Below, one piece after another: positions 22,600-32,648 of a stretch of DNA of 64,000 nucleotides; position 1 is the first letter of the stretch; the number at the start of each line of letters is the position of its first letter. The notes beneath the pieces are model-generated. The model worked only from the letters and a program-made list of their open reading frames with translations, was not told where the DNA came from and did not search any database. The position numbers were made by a program, and so were the translations under genes. Source of the stretch: Linum tenue (Eukaryota; Streptophyta; Magnoliopsida; Malpighiales; Linaceae). The stretch covers positions 16,653,467-16,717,466 of the forward strand of contig CAMGYJ010000010.1 of the NCBI GenBank assembly GCA_946122785.1. The letters are read 5' to 3'.

Positions 22600-25305
22600 T
22601 CAGGGAAGTGTAGGATCAGGTGCCTTCAAGAGCGGATCCACATCGCTCTTGAGGTACAGCTTCAACTGGTGGCCATGGACGCGGCGAATGTGGCCACCTG
22701 CATTTGCCAGCTCGACTTGGCCATCCGGCAGGATGCAAGCGAGTGAATACTCGGATGGCCAAAGTGGGGGCGGGACCAGCTCATAGTGGTCTCCGGCTTT
22801 CTTGCGAGCAGGCTTAGCTGCCTGCAGTTTCGGCCGCCACTCCTCCTTGATCTGTTCTTTGGATGACGGGGTGGTCCGGAGTGGCGGCGAAGGTGTGGGA
22901 GGCGGTTCCTGCAAAATAGGCAGCACAGAAGGATACACGACAGACTCGTGCTCCTGGTGAGATACAGCATGCAGAGGTAGCGAAGCAGGTATAGTATCAG
23001 CAACAGAAAACGTTATTCGCTCCTCGCCATCTCTCAAAACTAAGGTCCCATCATGCACATCTATGAGAGCCTTGGCGGTGGCCAGGAAAGGCCTTCCCAG
23101 TATAAGAGGCACTTCTGTGTCCTCACTGATGTCCAGGATAACAAAATCCACAGGATATGTGAATTTGCCAACCTTGACCAGAAGGTCTTCCACTATACCC
23201 CTAGGATGCACTACCGATCTGTCAGCTAATTGAAGGGTCATCCTAGTAGCACGGGGTTCACCTAGGCCTAGTTTCATGAACAATTTGTATGGAATAACAT
23301 TGATACTAGCACCTAAATCCGCCAAGGACTTCTCTACATGCAATTTACCAATAGAGCACGGGATAGTGAAACTACCTGGGTCCTTTTTCTTCTGCGGAAG
23401 CTTGTTCTGCAGAATAGCCGAGCACTCCTCGCTGAGCTCCACAGTGGCCAGCTCACTCAGCTTCTGCTTCTTTGAGAGAAGCTCCTTCAAAAACTTCGCA
23501 TACTTCGGCATTTGCGATAGTGCCTCCAGGAAGGGCACTTGGACATTCAGCTTCTTAAGCATTTCCATGAAGTTCTCGAACTCTGTCTCCAGCCTGTCTC
23601 TGTGCAACCGAGTAGGGAAAGGGAGTTTAGGGACATACTCCTTCACTACTGGTTGCGGTTTAGGTGCAGGCACCTCAACCTCCTTCTCAACTTCCTGTTC
23701 AACCGCTGGAGATGCTGCAACAGGGCTTTCTCTCTCCGGTTCCCGAGCAGGGGGATCAACAGTCATCTTGCCACTCCTGGTCATGATGGCATTGCAGCGC
23801 TCATTCGGGGTCGGCGGGTGAGGAATGGTCTGCGCTGGTAGAGTACCAGGAGCCCTTTGAGCCACTGACTGGGCCACGCTCCCCAGCTGGGTCTGGATAT
23901 CCTGCAAAACAGCCTGTGTATTCCTCTGACCAGCTTCCAGAGCCAGGAGTTGACCCGAGGCCTTCTCCATGAACTGCTCAAAGGTGTTGAATTTCTGAGC
24001 ACTAACACTGGCGAGAGAACCCACCAAGTCCCGCAGTTCAGCCATCTGATCATTCTGCACTGGGGCAGCAGGGGCTGCACCTGGTTGCTGGAATTGCCCC
24101 TGTCTGGGCTGATATGGTGGCCTCTGGAAGCCCGGTGGTCCCTGTGGAGCTGGTGGTCTGGGATTTGGCCCAGCCCAGGAGAAGTTAGGATGCTGGCGCC
24201 ACCCCTCATTGTACGTGTTGCTGTAGGGGTCATTGCGCCTGACATTGTTGATGAAGTTCACCTGCTCCTGGGGTGTGGTCGATTCCTTCATCGCCTGGCA
24301 GTCTTCCACCATATGATGGGTGCTCTCGCACCACTGGCAGAGCATCGCCTGCTGCTGTCCGGTCCCTGGAATCATCCCGGAACGATCGATAGCTGAGACC
24401 AGCTTCGATACTACCTGCACCAAATCAGATGACTGGGTGCCCACAGCATGCACACCCCGGCCTGGTGCTCTCCTCGATCTCCTGGCAGTGCCCCAATCAT
24501 AACCATTCTCCGCCATCTCTTCAAAGAGTTGATTCAGCTGTGGCGGGGTTTTGGTCAGCATGTTCCCGCCACAAACCGAATCGATCAGCTGCTTGTCCTC
24601 CGGGAAGAGGGCGTGATAGAAGGTGCCCACCTTGAACGCATCGTTGAAACCATGATTGGGACACCTGAGGAAAAGACTGTTGTACCTCTCCCATGCATCC
24701 CTGATGGTCTCATCCTCATCCTGGGAAAAGTGTGTAATCTGCTTCTGGAGATCAGCAGTCTTGGATGGAGGATGGTAGCGGGTGAGGAACTTGTCCGCCA
24801 GGTTGGCGAACGTGGTGATGGAGCCCGGAGGTCGAGTGTCTAGCCACTCCTTGGCCTGCCCCTCTAGAGTGAAAGGGAAGTACCGCAGCTGGATGGCATC
24901 TGCTGGGACCCCGTTGATCTTGATTCCATCGATGAGCTCGTGGAATCGCCTGAGGTGTGATCGAGGGCACTCTCCCTCCTTACCACGGAACACTATTGAA
25001 CCGCGCAGCATGGTGATCACGGAGGTGCTCACCTCAAAGTTGTTGGCTGGGACCTGAGGGTGTTGAATAGGTGACCTCATGTCCGCAGCCCTAGCGGTCC
25101 AGTAGGATCCCATGGTCTGCTCCCCGGGGATCACATTGTTGTTCTGCGGATCACCCATCTCGCCTTCTTCTTCTTCTCCGATCTGTAGCTGTGACAGCGC
25201 CTTCTCCGTAGCCAGTCGCGCCTTTAGAACCCGCTTGGAGTTCCTGCAGGTTCGTTCAAGCTCCTGGTCAAGTGGTAGTAGATCTCCCGACTGGCTATGG
25301 GTCAT
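22600..25305 (-). CDS. gag-protease polyprotein with integrase-like C-terminal tail
   Basis: A single 901-codon open frame. It begins MTHSQSGDLLPLDQELERTC, the Athila-type gag start. The gag core at about residues 90-260 has SVITMLRGSIVFRG, FTLEGQAKEWLDTRP, HYPP-type DKFLTRYHPP and RDAWERYNSLFLRCPNHG. A CCHC-like stretch, CQWCESTHHMVEDC, lies near residue 330. Then come a Q/P-rich linker, PKLPFPTRLHRDRLE near 570, and a retropepsin-like domain at about 670-770 with ADLGASINVIPY as the D-x-G active site and ILGRPFLATA. The final 40 residues (LACILPDGQVELANAGGHIR, then RVHGHQLKLYL) resemble the C-terminal tail of Athila/Gypsy integrases. I infer that RT, RNase H and most of integrase were deleted in frame. 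Such a protein can make particles but cannot copy DNA. The frame is intact, unlike its relative at 62-64 kb. Confidence 0.88.
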   Translation of the reverse strand: MTHSQSGDLLPLDQELERTCRNSKRVLKARLATEKALSQLQIGEEEEGEMGDPQNNNVIPGEQTMGSYWTARAADMRSPIQHPQVPANNFEVSTSVITMLRGSIVFRGKEGECPRSHLRRFHELIDGIKINGVPADAIQLRYFPFTLEGQAKEWLDTRPPGSITTFANLADKFLTRYHPPSKTADLQKQITHFSQDEDETIRDAWERYNSLFLRCPNHGFNDAFKVGTFYHALFPEDKQLIDSVCGGNMLTKTPPQLNQLFEEMAENGYDWGTARRSRRAPGRGVHAVGTQSSDLVQVVSKLVSAIDRSGMIPGTGQQQAMLCQWCESTHHMVEDCQAMKESTTPQEQVNFINNVRRNDPYSNTYNEGWRQHPNFSWAGPNPRPPAPQGPPGFQRPPYQPRQGQFQQPGAAPAAPVQNDQMAELRDLVGSLASVSAQKFNTFEQFMEKASGQLLALEAGQRNTQAVLQDIQTQLGSVAQSVAQRAPGTLPAQTIPHPPTPNERCNAIMTRSGKMTVDPPAREPERESPVAASPAVEQEVEKEVEVPAPKPQPVVKEYVPKLPFPTRLHRDRLETEFENFMEMLKKLNVQVPFLEALSQMPKYAKFLKELLSKKQKLSELATVELSEECSAILQNKLPQKKKDPGSFTIPCSIGKLHVEKSLADLGASINVIPYKLFMKLGLGEPRATRMTLQLADRSVVHPRGIVEDLLVKVGKFTYPVDFVILDISEDTEVPLILGRPFLATAKALIDVHDGTLVLRDGEERITFSVADTIPASLPLHAVSHQEHESVVYPSVLPILQEPPPTPSPPLRTTPSSKEQIKEEWRPKLQAAKPARKKAGDHYELVPPPLWPSEYSLACILPDGQVELANAGGHIRRVHGHQLKLYLKSDVDPLLKAPDPTLP

Positions 25306-25426
25306 GCACTACCTGCACACAATCAGCAGAAGCAACCCGTGAAGGCACACAGGTGGAAGAGATAAAATGCAGTAAATAAAAGCTAGAGCAACAAATTCTC
25401 ACTGTTTCCCCAATAACCTAGAGGGT

Positions 25427-25450
25427 TCCCCGGCAACGGCGCCAAAAACT
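25427..25450 (-). promoter_or_regulatory. primer-binding site of the Athila-like element
   Basis: On the minus strand, immediately after the LTR end (GCGTGTCA), comes agtttTTGGCGCCGTTGCCG then gggga. This is the primer-binding sequence usual in Athila/Tat Gypsy elements, commonly assigned to tRNA-Asp. The same motif occurs after the LTR at 47040 and, degenerate (gggcaccgttgctgggga), after 61874. Confidence 0.85.
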
Positions 25451-26794
25451 TGACACGCTAAAACACAACACCTAACAATGGCCAAGTGTAACCAATGAAA
25501 GGGACTGCAGTATAGGCAAGTTTAATTATCAACCCGGGGTCTAGATCTACTGCTTACTCCGTGATTCTCTATTATCTAGCAAACTAAGTCGAGTGATTGT
25601 TGTAAAAAGTAAAAGCAACAAGAAAGCAGTAAATTGTTCGGGTTTCTAAAGCAGGCAAGAGTCACTCGGGATTGAGTCCCCCTAGCCCCTTAGTTAGGTT
25701 CAATTGCAATTCCCTGGGTTGATTTACTGTTGATTAGACTGCGGAAGATCCGACAGTAGCTTGGAATCTCTTAAGCTGACCAAGCCCTCTCAGTCTAACT
25801 ACCCGGCAGACGACTGGTCTTCACCGGGATAGAAAGCTGAGGCTATGAACACAGAACTCCACTACTGGCGCCAAGAACACCAGTACAAAGCAGTCAACTG
25901 GCTAACTCTCGTATAGCCAATCTCCTACTATCGAATGAAGAGGCTCTAACAACCTAATCAGATTCTATCTATCTCAGGTTGAAGCAGAAATTGAGACAAG
26001 CTGATCAGACTCAAATCAATTCATGAAACATGCGTCATTCGATTAAAATCAAGCAGTAATATCATCCCAAGTCATTACAATCAAATCCCTAACACAAGGA
26101 ACTAGGGTTCTTCATACCCAAGTGAGAGAAGGGTTCTACTCCATAGAGAGAGAAGAGAAAACAAGAATCGGATTAGTCATACTCATAACGATGAGGATAA
26201 TCTGCTCCGGGACGATGATTTCCACTCCTATGACGATCTCTAAGCTCGATTCGATGAAATCCAGCTCTTAGACGGCTTCTAGGATGAGTTCTTCGCACTT
26301 TCTCTCTCTAGGGCTCTGTTTTTTGCTCTGAAAACACGATTCTCACACTTTTGGCTCGAATTAGGCTTTAAAACCGACTTTCCCGAGTTGCACGGCCAGG
26401 TGCACGGCCGTGCACATCACCATTCTGGCCGTGCACCCTCAAAACGCACCGTATCAATTATTCGGCCTTCATCCACCTTGCACGGCCAGGCGCACGGCCG
26501 TGCAAGCTTCAAGCCTGCCCGTGCATGGCCTCGACATGAGGTGCACAGCCAAATGGCTCAAGTGCACGGCCGTGCAGCCTCCTGGTCTGCCTGTGCACTC
26601 CCCAAACAGCTCGCCCTTCGTCCGTTCTGCGTCCAATCGACCCCAGACTCGCTCCTAAGCCTTCATTCACGTACTAGGACCTGAAATAACACAAACAAGC
26701 ACAACCTAGCGTGAAATCGGCCTAAAACACGAGAATCAACACCTCAAACGGTGTAAGTATGAGGGTAAAAACATGTGTAAATGACGGTCTATCA
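25451..26794 (-). repeat. 5' LTR (right) of the Athila-like element
   Basis: A full 1344-bp LTR from TGACACGCTAAAACACAACA to gacggtctatCA. On the minus strand it starts TGATAGACC. The palindrome array lies at about 26389-26600, and the TTTTAAA box at about 26371 follows in element sense. It abuts a (TA)n tract at 26793. Confidence 0.92.
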
Positions 26795-27196
26795 TATATA
26801 TATATATGGGGAGTTCTACGGTACCCAGGGTGAAATCCGGGGTACCGCATACCTTGAGTAAGAAAACGCTATCCAGAACTTGAATTGACTGATCTTTCGG
26901 ACATGGTACTATAATCTAACTCTTAAAGATCAAAATCTAGGTCTTAATTTTCTAAATCTTGTACCCCAAGATCAATTTAATTAGAATTAATAATCGACGG
27001 TTACGATTCGTCCAAATATAAGCAAAAAAATAATGCACCATATTACGGTTTATAGTTTATGATTTAGATAATTAGGACCTAGGGTTCACTCATTAAGGGT
27101 TAGGGTATAATATCATGCCCATAAATCCTGCTAATTCGAGGTCTAGATAGTGTTTTCATACTCAAGGTATGCGGTACCCTGGATTTCACCTGGGTT
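26795..27196. mobile_element. (TA)n-flanked TIR element A
   Basis: The inverted termini are TACCCAGGGTGAAATCCGGG then GTACCGCATACCTTGAG at 26822-26860, and their complement at 27158-27196, with about three differences over 37 bp. A (TA) tract lies to the left (26794-26807). The interior contains cattaagggttagggtataa, shared with two neighbours. No coding sequence. Confidence 0.8.
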
Positions 27197-27200
27197 ATGT

Positions 27201-27591
27201 CTTCGGTGCACTCACTTTTTTGGGTGCATTGAATGCACCCGCCTCATAATCGTCATTCTGAGCAGGCGATTCATGTGAAAACGATGGCAATCATCCCTTG
27301 TGGTAAGAGGAACAAGAACCACGTGAATTTGTACAAAAATCATTCAAGATTCTCTTTAATTTGAATGATTCAGGGTTTAGGAATTTAGGGTTAGGGTTTA
27401 CAATTTGGGATTTTGGGTTTAGATTCAAAATTGAATGTTAATAGGTTAGGGTAATGGGTTGATTAGTTGTGATTCTGTGTTATATCATCATATGAGACTA
27501 ATGCTACCCATTAAATTTTGAATTTAATGTATTATGACCACTTTTAGAGGTGAGTGCACTAAATGCACCAAAAAAAGCGAGTGCACCGAAG
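27201..27591. mobile_element. TIR element B (CTTCGGTGCACTC ends)
   Basis: Left terminus CTTCGGTGCACTCACTTTTT then tGGGTGCATTGAATGCACCC. The right terminus is its complement with about six differences (ends at gtgcaccgaag). Element length is about 391 bp with no ORF. It lies four bases after element A, and a long (TA)n tract follows. Confidence 0.8.
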
Positions 27592-27597
27592 TAGCCA

Positions 27598-27598
<1 letters not shown>

Positions 27599-27650
<52 letters not shown>
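27599..27650. repeat. (TA)26 microsatellite
   Basis: 52 bp of uninterrupted TA at the left end of element C. Its counterpart is at 28791-28840. Confidence 0.95.
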
Positions 27651-27653
<3 letters not shown>

Positions 27654-28786
27654 TTTAGGCTAACGTATAGCTGGCGTACACTGTACGCCCGTGTTCACAT
27701 TTGTTAAATCTTTTAATTAATTATTAATTATAAGTCAATCATAAAAAATTATAATTACAACTACACTTATTCATTCAATTTTCTATACCATTTAGTCCCA
27801 AATAATTATGTACTGCTTAAATCAACCATATGAATATCCAATATAATATTATAGGCCACTGAAAGCCAGTAACCTGAAGATGATCCCAACAACATGAATA
27901 TGCCAATGAATGGTGATGCTGGATGGACTCAACCTCGATCTACTGCCCAAAGAGGGATGACGAGACCCGACGTTCATAGAACTGGCGGAGATCATGCACC
28001 AGGAAACAGACGGGTCACGAAGCTTTGACCGGACAGTTGCAGAATGGTAGATTGAAATCGATTAGACACATTAACTCTTCCGCCATGGATCGATGATTAC
28101 CAAAATAAGGCACCAATCAACAAAAAGAGATCCATTTAATCACTCAGGCTTGATTAAGAAACATGGTGAAATAGGGTAATCTAAATACAATGAAATTCAA
28201 AACTTGATCGGCCTAGGAAATTGATTCCCGCCGTGTTCTTCCTTTGCATAAATAGAAGCCGGATTTCCTTTCTCCCGGATTTGATAATGAAACCCGAGAA
28301 CCAAAGTACAAAACAAAGAAGGGAATTCACCTGCCATCAATCGAAGGTCGTACCATCATACTTTCTCAAATCTCAATCCATCGAAATTTTCTGGGGATGG
28401 TCAAATTGAGTTATAAATACAAAGAATTTTTTTTTCTTCGACATGAAAGAGTAGAAGAAGAAATGACAGAATACAGAGCATAGTAGAACCAAGGATTTCA
28501 TGTTGAAGAAGGAAGTACAGAGCATAGCCGCATCGAAGGATATGGATGCTCTCTCTCAATCATTTAATGCATACATAAATGATTTGTTTAAATATAGCAA
28601 ATGGTGAAAGTTATTGTGGGACTCTCAGTTGTAAAAAAGGATGTTATTGTGGGACTAAAGTGTACCACGTAATTAATTAATGAGTGTACATGTAGTTATA
28701 ATTATTAGATATAACTTTAATTATAAATAATTAATTTATTAGTGTGAACGTAGGCATACAGCGTACGCCAGGTGTACGCTAGCCAT

Positions 28787-28790
<4 letters not shown>
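27651..28790. mobile_element. (TA)n-flanked TIR element C, 1.14 kb
   Basis: The 49-bp left terminus (tggtttaggctaacgtatag, then ctggcgtacactgtacgccc) aligns without gaps to the complement of the right terminus (tggcaatggctagcgtacac, then ctggcgtacgctgtatgcc), with about a dozen differences. Both sides sit in long TA runs, so the target duplication is absorbed in TA. The interior is non-coding AT-rich DNA with short open frames (for example 28221-28409), none recognisable. Confidence 0.8.

Positions 28791-28840
<50 letters not shown>
28791..28840. repeat. (AT)25 microsatellite
   Basis: About 50 bp of uninterrupted AT repeats between elements C and D. Confidence 0.95.
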
Positions 28841-28844
<4 letters not shown>

Positions 28845-29233
28845 GTACCCTAGCCTACCGTACGCCCGTTGAGTTTTGCTATTTAGACAATGAATGAATC
28901 AGGGTTTGTGGCATGATACTATACCCTAACCCCTAATGAGTGAACCTAAGTCCGCAATTCACTAACACAAAGCATAATATTCATTTAATCTTGAAATGAA
29001 AATCAACGGTTCTGATTCATCGAAATTATTGTTGATTTTCATTTTAAGATTAAACGAATCTCATGATTTGGGTTAGAAAACTAAGGATTGGGGTTTATCC
29101 ATTAGTGGTTAGAGTATAGTATCATGCCCAAAACTTCTGTTAATTCATGATCTAAATAGCAAAACTCAAACGGGCGTACGGTAGACTAAGGTACGCCCTG
29201 GCGTACGCTAGCCTTTGCCATATATATATATAT
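28841..29233. mobile_element. (TA)n-flanked TIR element D
   Basis: gtaccctagcctaccgtacg then cccgttgagttttgctattt at 28845-28884 pairs with 29150-29195 in inverted orientation. The right end extends about 24 bp further (ctggcgtacgctagcctttgcca), matching the outer end of element C; the left copy of that outer part is missing. A TA tract flanks it at 29219-29234. The interior shares gtttatccattagtggttag with elements A and the one near 18.9 kb. Confidence 0.78.
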
Positions 29234-29234
29234 A

Positions 29235-30532
29235 ATATCAGCTATATTCCACATTATTCATCCATTCATATACACATACAACCCTTTTCCACAATCCCAA
29301 ACATCCCAAGTCGCCAACCATGAGGAGGGATCTCGCTGCTGGTCGATGAGCGGGAGCGGCTGGTCGAATAGAAATGGGGAATAGAATAGGGTTTGGGGTT
29401 TCCACAAAAAGGCTACACGTCTCCGAGCGCCTACGCGCAGCTTTGGCGTTTTCATGGAGATTAATTGTTTAGCATGCCTAGATCAATCGCCCAAGACTAG
29501 ACGAGGCGATTTCCTCCTGCCCAGCTATTACTCGCGCCTAGGCGAGAGATTAATCGTGTCTTCTTGAATATTGATATAAACTATGAATAAAAATTCTAAA
29601 CAATAAAAAGTAGTCAAAATGGATCTTGTTAGATTTCTTTTATATTAAATAATATTATTTTATAATATTATTTTATTTTTAAAATGATATAAATGAAATA
29701 AAATTATATTTTCTTAAATAAAATTAAATATGATAATGATAATCTTTTATCTTCAACAGCTTTTCGCAGAAGCTCCAAATCGGAGCTTCTGCTTTTATGT
29801 TATACAAAAGTACTTTTTCGACTTTACAAAAACCGAGCTTTTAGAGATGTTTAACCCTGATTAAGCTTTTGAAGCCGAAAAGCGCTTCTAAAATCCGAGC
29901 CAAAAATAGGCAAATATAAGTTTGCGTTTGGATATATGTATATACTTGAAATATATTTAAATGCACGTATTTGAAATATTAGCATTTGAAATATCTATAA
30001 TTTAAATCTATTGTTTGAATACTCATTTTTAATTTTTCAAAATTTTAGATTTTAAATATTTTAATTTTAATTTTAATTTTTTTCACTTACTTTGAGTTTT
30101 GATAAATTACATTTTGGTATCTAAATTTATTTTTGTTTACAATTTAATACCTAAAATTTTACAAAAAGGTATAAAAATTTTGGTGGTAAAATTAAGTTTT
30201 GGTAACTTATCTAAACTTTTGAAATTTTACAAACAGGTACAATAATTTGTTAGGAGGAATTTCAATCCCTAGTTGTTAAAAAGTATATGAAGTTGACAAG
30301 TAATACACTAGACATGTATTTGGAAATCACGCCGTGAATTTTATACAAATCAAAATATCAAATATTATTCATGTCTAAACAAATGATTTGACAATTAGAA
30401 ATACCAAATCCTTCTACCCAAACACACCCTAAAAGCATTTTTTGCGAATGCGGCCCCACGACTTTCTGATTAATATTTGTTTGTTTTAATCTCACTTAAG
30501 TATATTGTATATTTATTTTTTATTTCTTAATA
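29235..30532. other. AT-rich spacer with a short perfect hairpin
   Basis: No gene. 29470-29560 carries a cgcctaggcg-containing foldback remnant related to 18.70-18.79 kb. gcagaagctccaaatcggag then cttctgc at 29766-29792 is a perfect 11-bp stem with a 5-nt loop; the nearby aaaagtactttttcgacttt recalls the word at about 15507-15517. The remainder is A/T-rich sequence. Confidence 0.5.
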
Positions 30533-31220
30533 CGTGTTTTTTATTTTATTTTTTGATGAATGGGCATTTATCTATTAATCATAAAAAAACCAAGTTACTT
30601 TTGTGGCAACACCCCCTGCCACTGAGGAAAACAAACAACTCAAACCAACTCAAATCAACTATAACCTATCTATTAGGAGCCAAGAACGAGTAGCAACAGC
30701 AAGACCCAATGCACTCAAAAGAAATCACTCAATTCAGCATCATCACACACAACCTGCACTTCCTCCTTTATCATTTTATATGCTTCACTAAGACTCTACA
30801 CAGAACCTCCAAACCTGGCAGAACACCTAACTCTCCATATGTTACTTATCATAGATTGCCAGATCATCCTCCATGCCCTTGAATGAGGAGCAGCTTTTGG
30901 AAAGGAATTAATAGCCCAAAGGAGTTCTGCAGACCAGGAATTTGAAGAAACACGGCTACAGAATCTGTAGAAAAGCGCCTGGAATAGGTCCTTATACCTG
31001 CAACATTCTGCAAACAAATGGTTATGGGATTCAAGCCTGCATTGGCAGTATACACAAGCTGTGATCCCTTGGAAACCCCATTCTATCATCTTATCACAAG
31101 TAGATGTGTACTATTTGATGATTAGCCAGCATACAAACTGGTTTCGAGGAATAATAGGAGCTTTCCAGACCAGTTTAAACCAAGGGACAACAGAACTTTG
31201 AGGCCTTAGATCCTCCCAAA

Positions 31221-32648
31221 TCAGCTTAGTATAAAAAATTTTAGAAGCTTCCCATTCCAGGACCCCTCACCATCTTGCACAGTCACCTTGTTCTGAATCA
31301 AGCCCCTAATTTTGAGCACCTTTAACCAAATCCAAGAACCAGTTTTGCACGTTGAGGCCCAGAAGTCCAACCCATGAGACCTGTATTCCCATATCCATGT
31401 GACCCAAAGCGACCTTTGTTTTGTAAGGAGGTCCCAAATGTGTCTCAAATCCCTTAATCCCAATCCACCCTCTCTTTTAGGGAGAGTTAATTTCCCCCAG
31501 GCTACCACTGCTCTCTTTTTACCTTCCTTACCCACTCCCCACAGAAAATCACTACACATCTTCTCAATGTCAACAATCACTTTCTTAGGCAGAATGAACA
31601 CAGCCATCCAAAACTGGACCATACTGTATAAGACAGATTGAACCAATTGAAGCCTACCTGCATAGCTCAGGGTTTTTACCCCCCAATTCTGTATCCTCTT
31701 AGCAAGTTTTTCAAGTAAAGGGCGACAGACACTAATTGTCAGTTTTCCAGGTATCAAAGGAATACCTAAGTACCTAACAGGAAGAGAACCAAGCTGGTAT
31801 CCAGCTCTAGCAGCCATACTCTCCTGCCATTCCCTAGGCAACCCATAACAATAGAGCTCACATTTTGCTGGATTTGAAACTAATCCTGAAAGAATTCTAA
31901 ATTGTTCAAGGACCTCTTGGATACACTGAATGCCATAGTTAGACCCATCAGAAAAGAGCAACAAATCATCAACAAACAAAAGGTGGGTTAAGCCTACACG
32001 TTTGCACATTGGGTGAAAAGGCATCCTGTTATCATTAACTGCTTTTTTCATAAGACAGCTGAACACTTCCATTGCTACAGCAAACATGTAAGGGGAGAGG
32101 GGATCTCCTTGTCTTAAACCCTTCTTTGCAGAGAAATAACCAACTACACCTCCATTAAATCCAACACTGATCTTAGGTGTAGTGAAACACATTGAAACCC
32201 ATTTAATGAATCTTAAAGGTAGATTCATAGCTTCTAAAACAATAGTAAGGAAATTCCAGTCCACTGAATCAAAAGCTTTCATTAGATCCACATTTACCAT
32301 ACACCTAGATGACATATTTTCCCTTCCATATTTTTGAACCATTTCATGGGCAAACAAGATATTCTCCCCAATGATTCTACCTTTAACGAAAGCAGTTTGG
32401 TTTTCACTAATCAAATGAGGCAAACATTCACTGAGCCTTGAGGAAATGATCTTAGCAATACATTTATAAAGTATATTGCAACATGATATTGTTCTAAAGT
32501 TTTTCATTTCCTCAGGGTTCTTAGTCTTAGGGAGTAATGCTAAGAGGGTAGAATTTACCTCCAAAGGGAACTCAGAGACTGTGAAACAATGCTGATGGCA
32601 GCAGTGATCTCTTCCCCCACTATATTCCAGGCAGAGAGACAAAAGCAA
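31221..32648 (-). pseudogene. LINE ORF2 reverse-transcriptase segment, 475 codons
   Basis: The longest open piece of ORF2. It carries most RT blocks and the catalytic FVDD box plus the LPVRYLGIPLI and LPKREGGLGLRDL motifs usual in plant L1 RTs. A stop at about 32651 (LGPDGY then stop) separates it from the 33139-32651 segment, and another at 31220 separates it from the zf-RVT end. It would prime reverse transcription at nicked DNA if restored; as it stands it is broken. Confidence 0.8.

Larger units (their letters stand above)
19067..26794 (-). mobile_element. young Athila/Tat-like non-autonomous LTR element (gag-protease only)
   Basis: It is bounded by LTRs of about 1.33 kb and read on the minus strand. 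The order from right to left is LTR, primer-binding site, a 901-codon gag-protease ORF, the aagcgcttgtggggaggcaa trailer, a palindrome array, purine tract 2, about 1.5 kb non-coding, purine tract 1, LTR. No RT, RNase H or integrase catalytic core is present. By eye the two LTRs differ at only about ten sites in 1.3 kb, nearly all C/T or G/A, so the insertion is recent. The left LTR lacks its terminal 15 or so bases, so target duplications cannot be compared. This is the plan of non-autonomous TR-GAG elements, mobilised in trans by full relatives. Confidence 0.85.

Noticed and set aside
22059..22613. 184-codon plus-strand frame across the palindrome array
   Set aside because: It is a by-product of GC-rich palindromes; the real coding strand is minus and ends at 22600.
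23276..23821. 181-codon plus-strand frame opposite the gag-protease ORF
   Set aside because: Shadow of the minus-strand gag-protease frame, with low-complexity composition.
19057..26799. Target-site duplication of the young Athila-like element
   Set aside because: Left flank cagtc and right flank tatat do not match; the left LTR terminus is deleted, so no duplication can be claimed.
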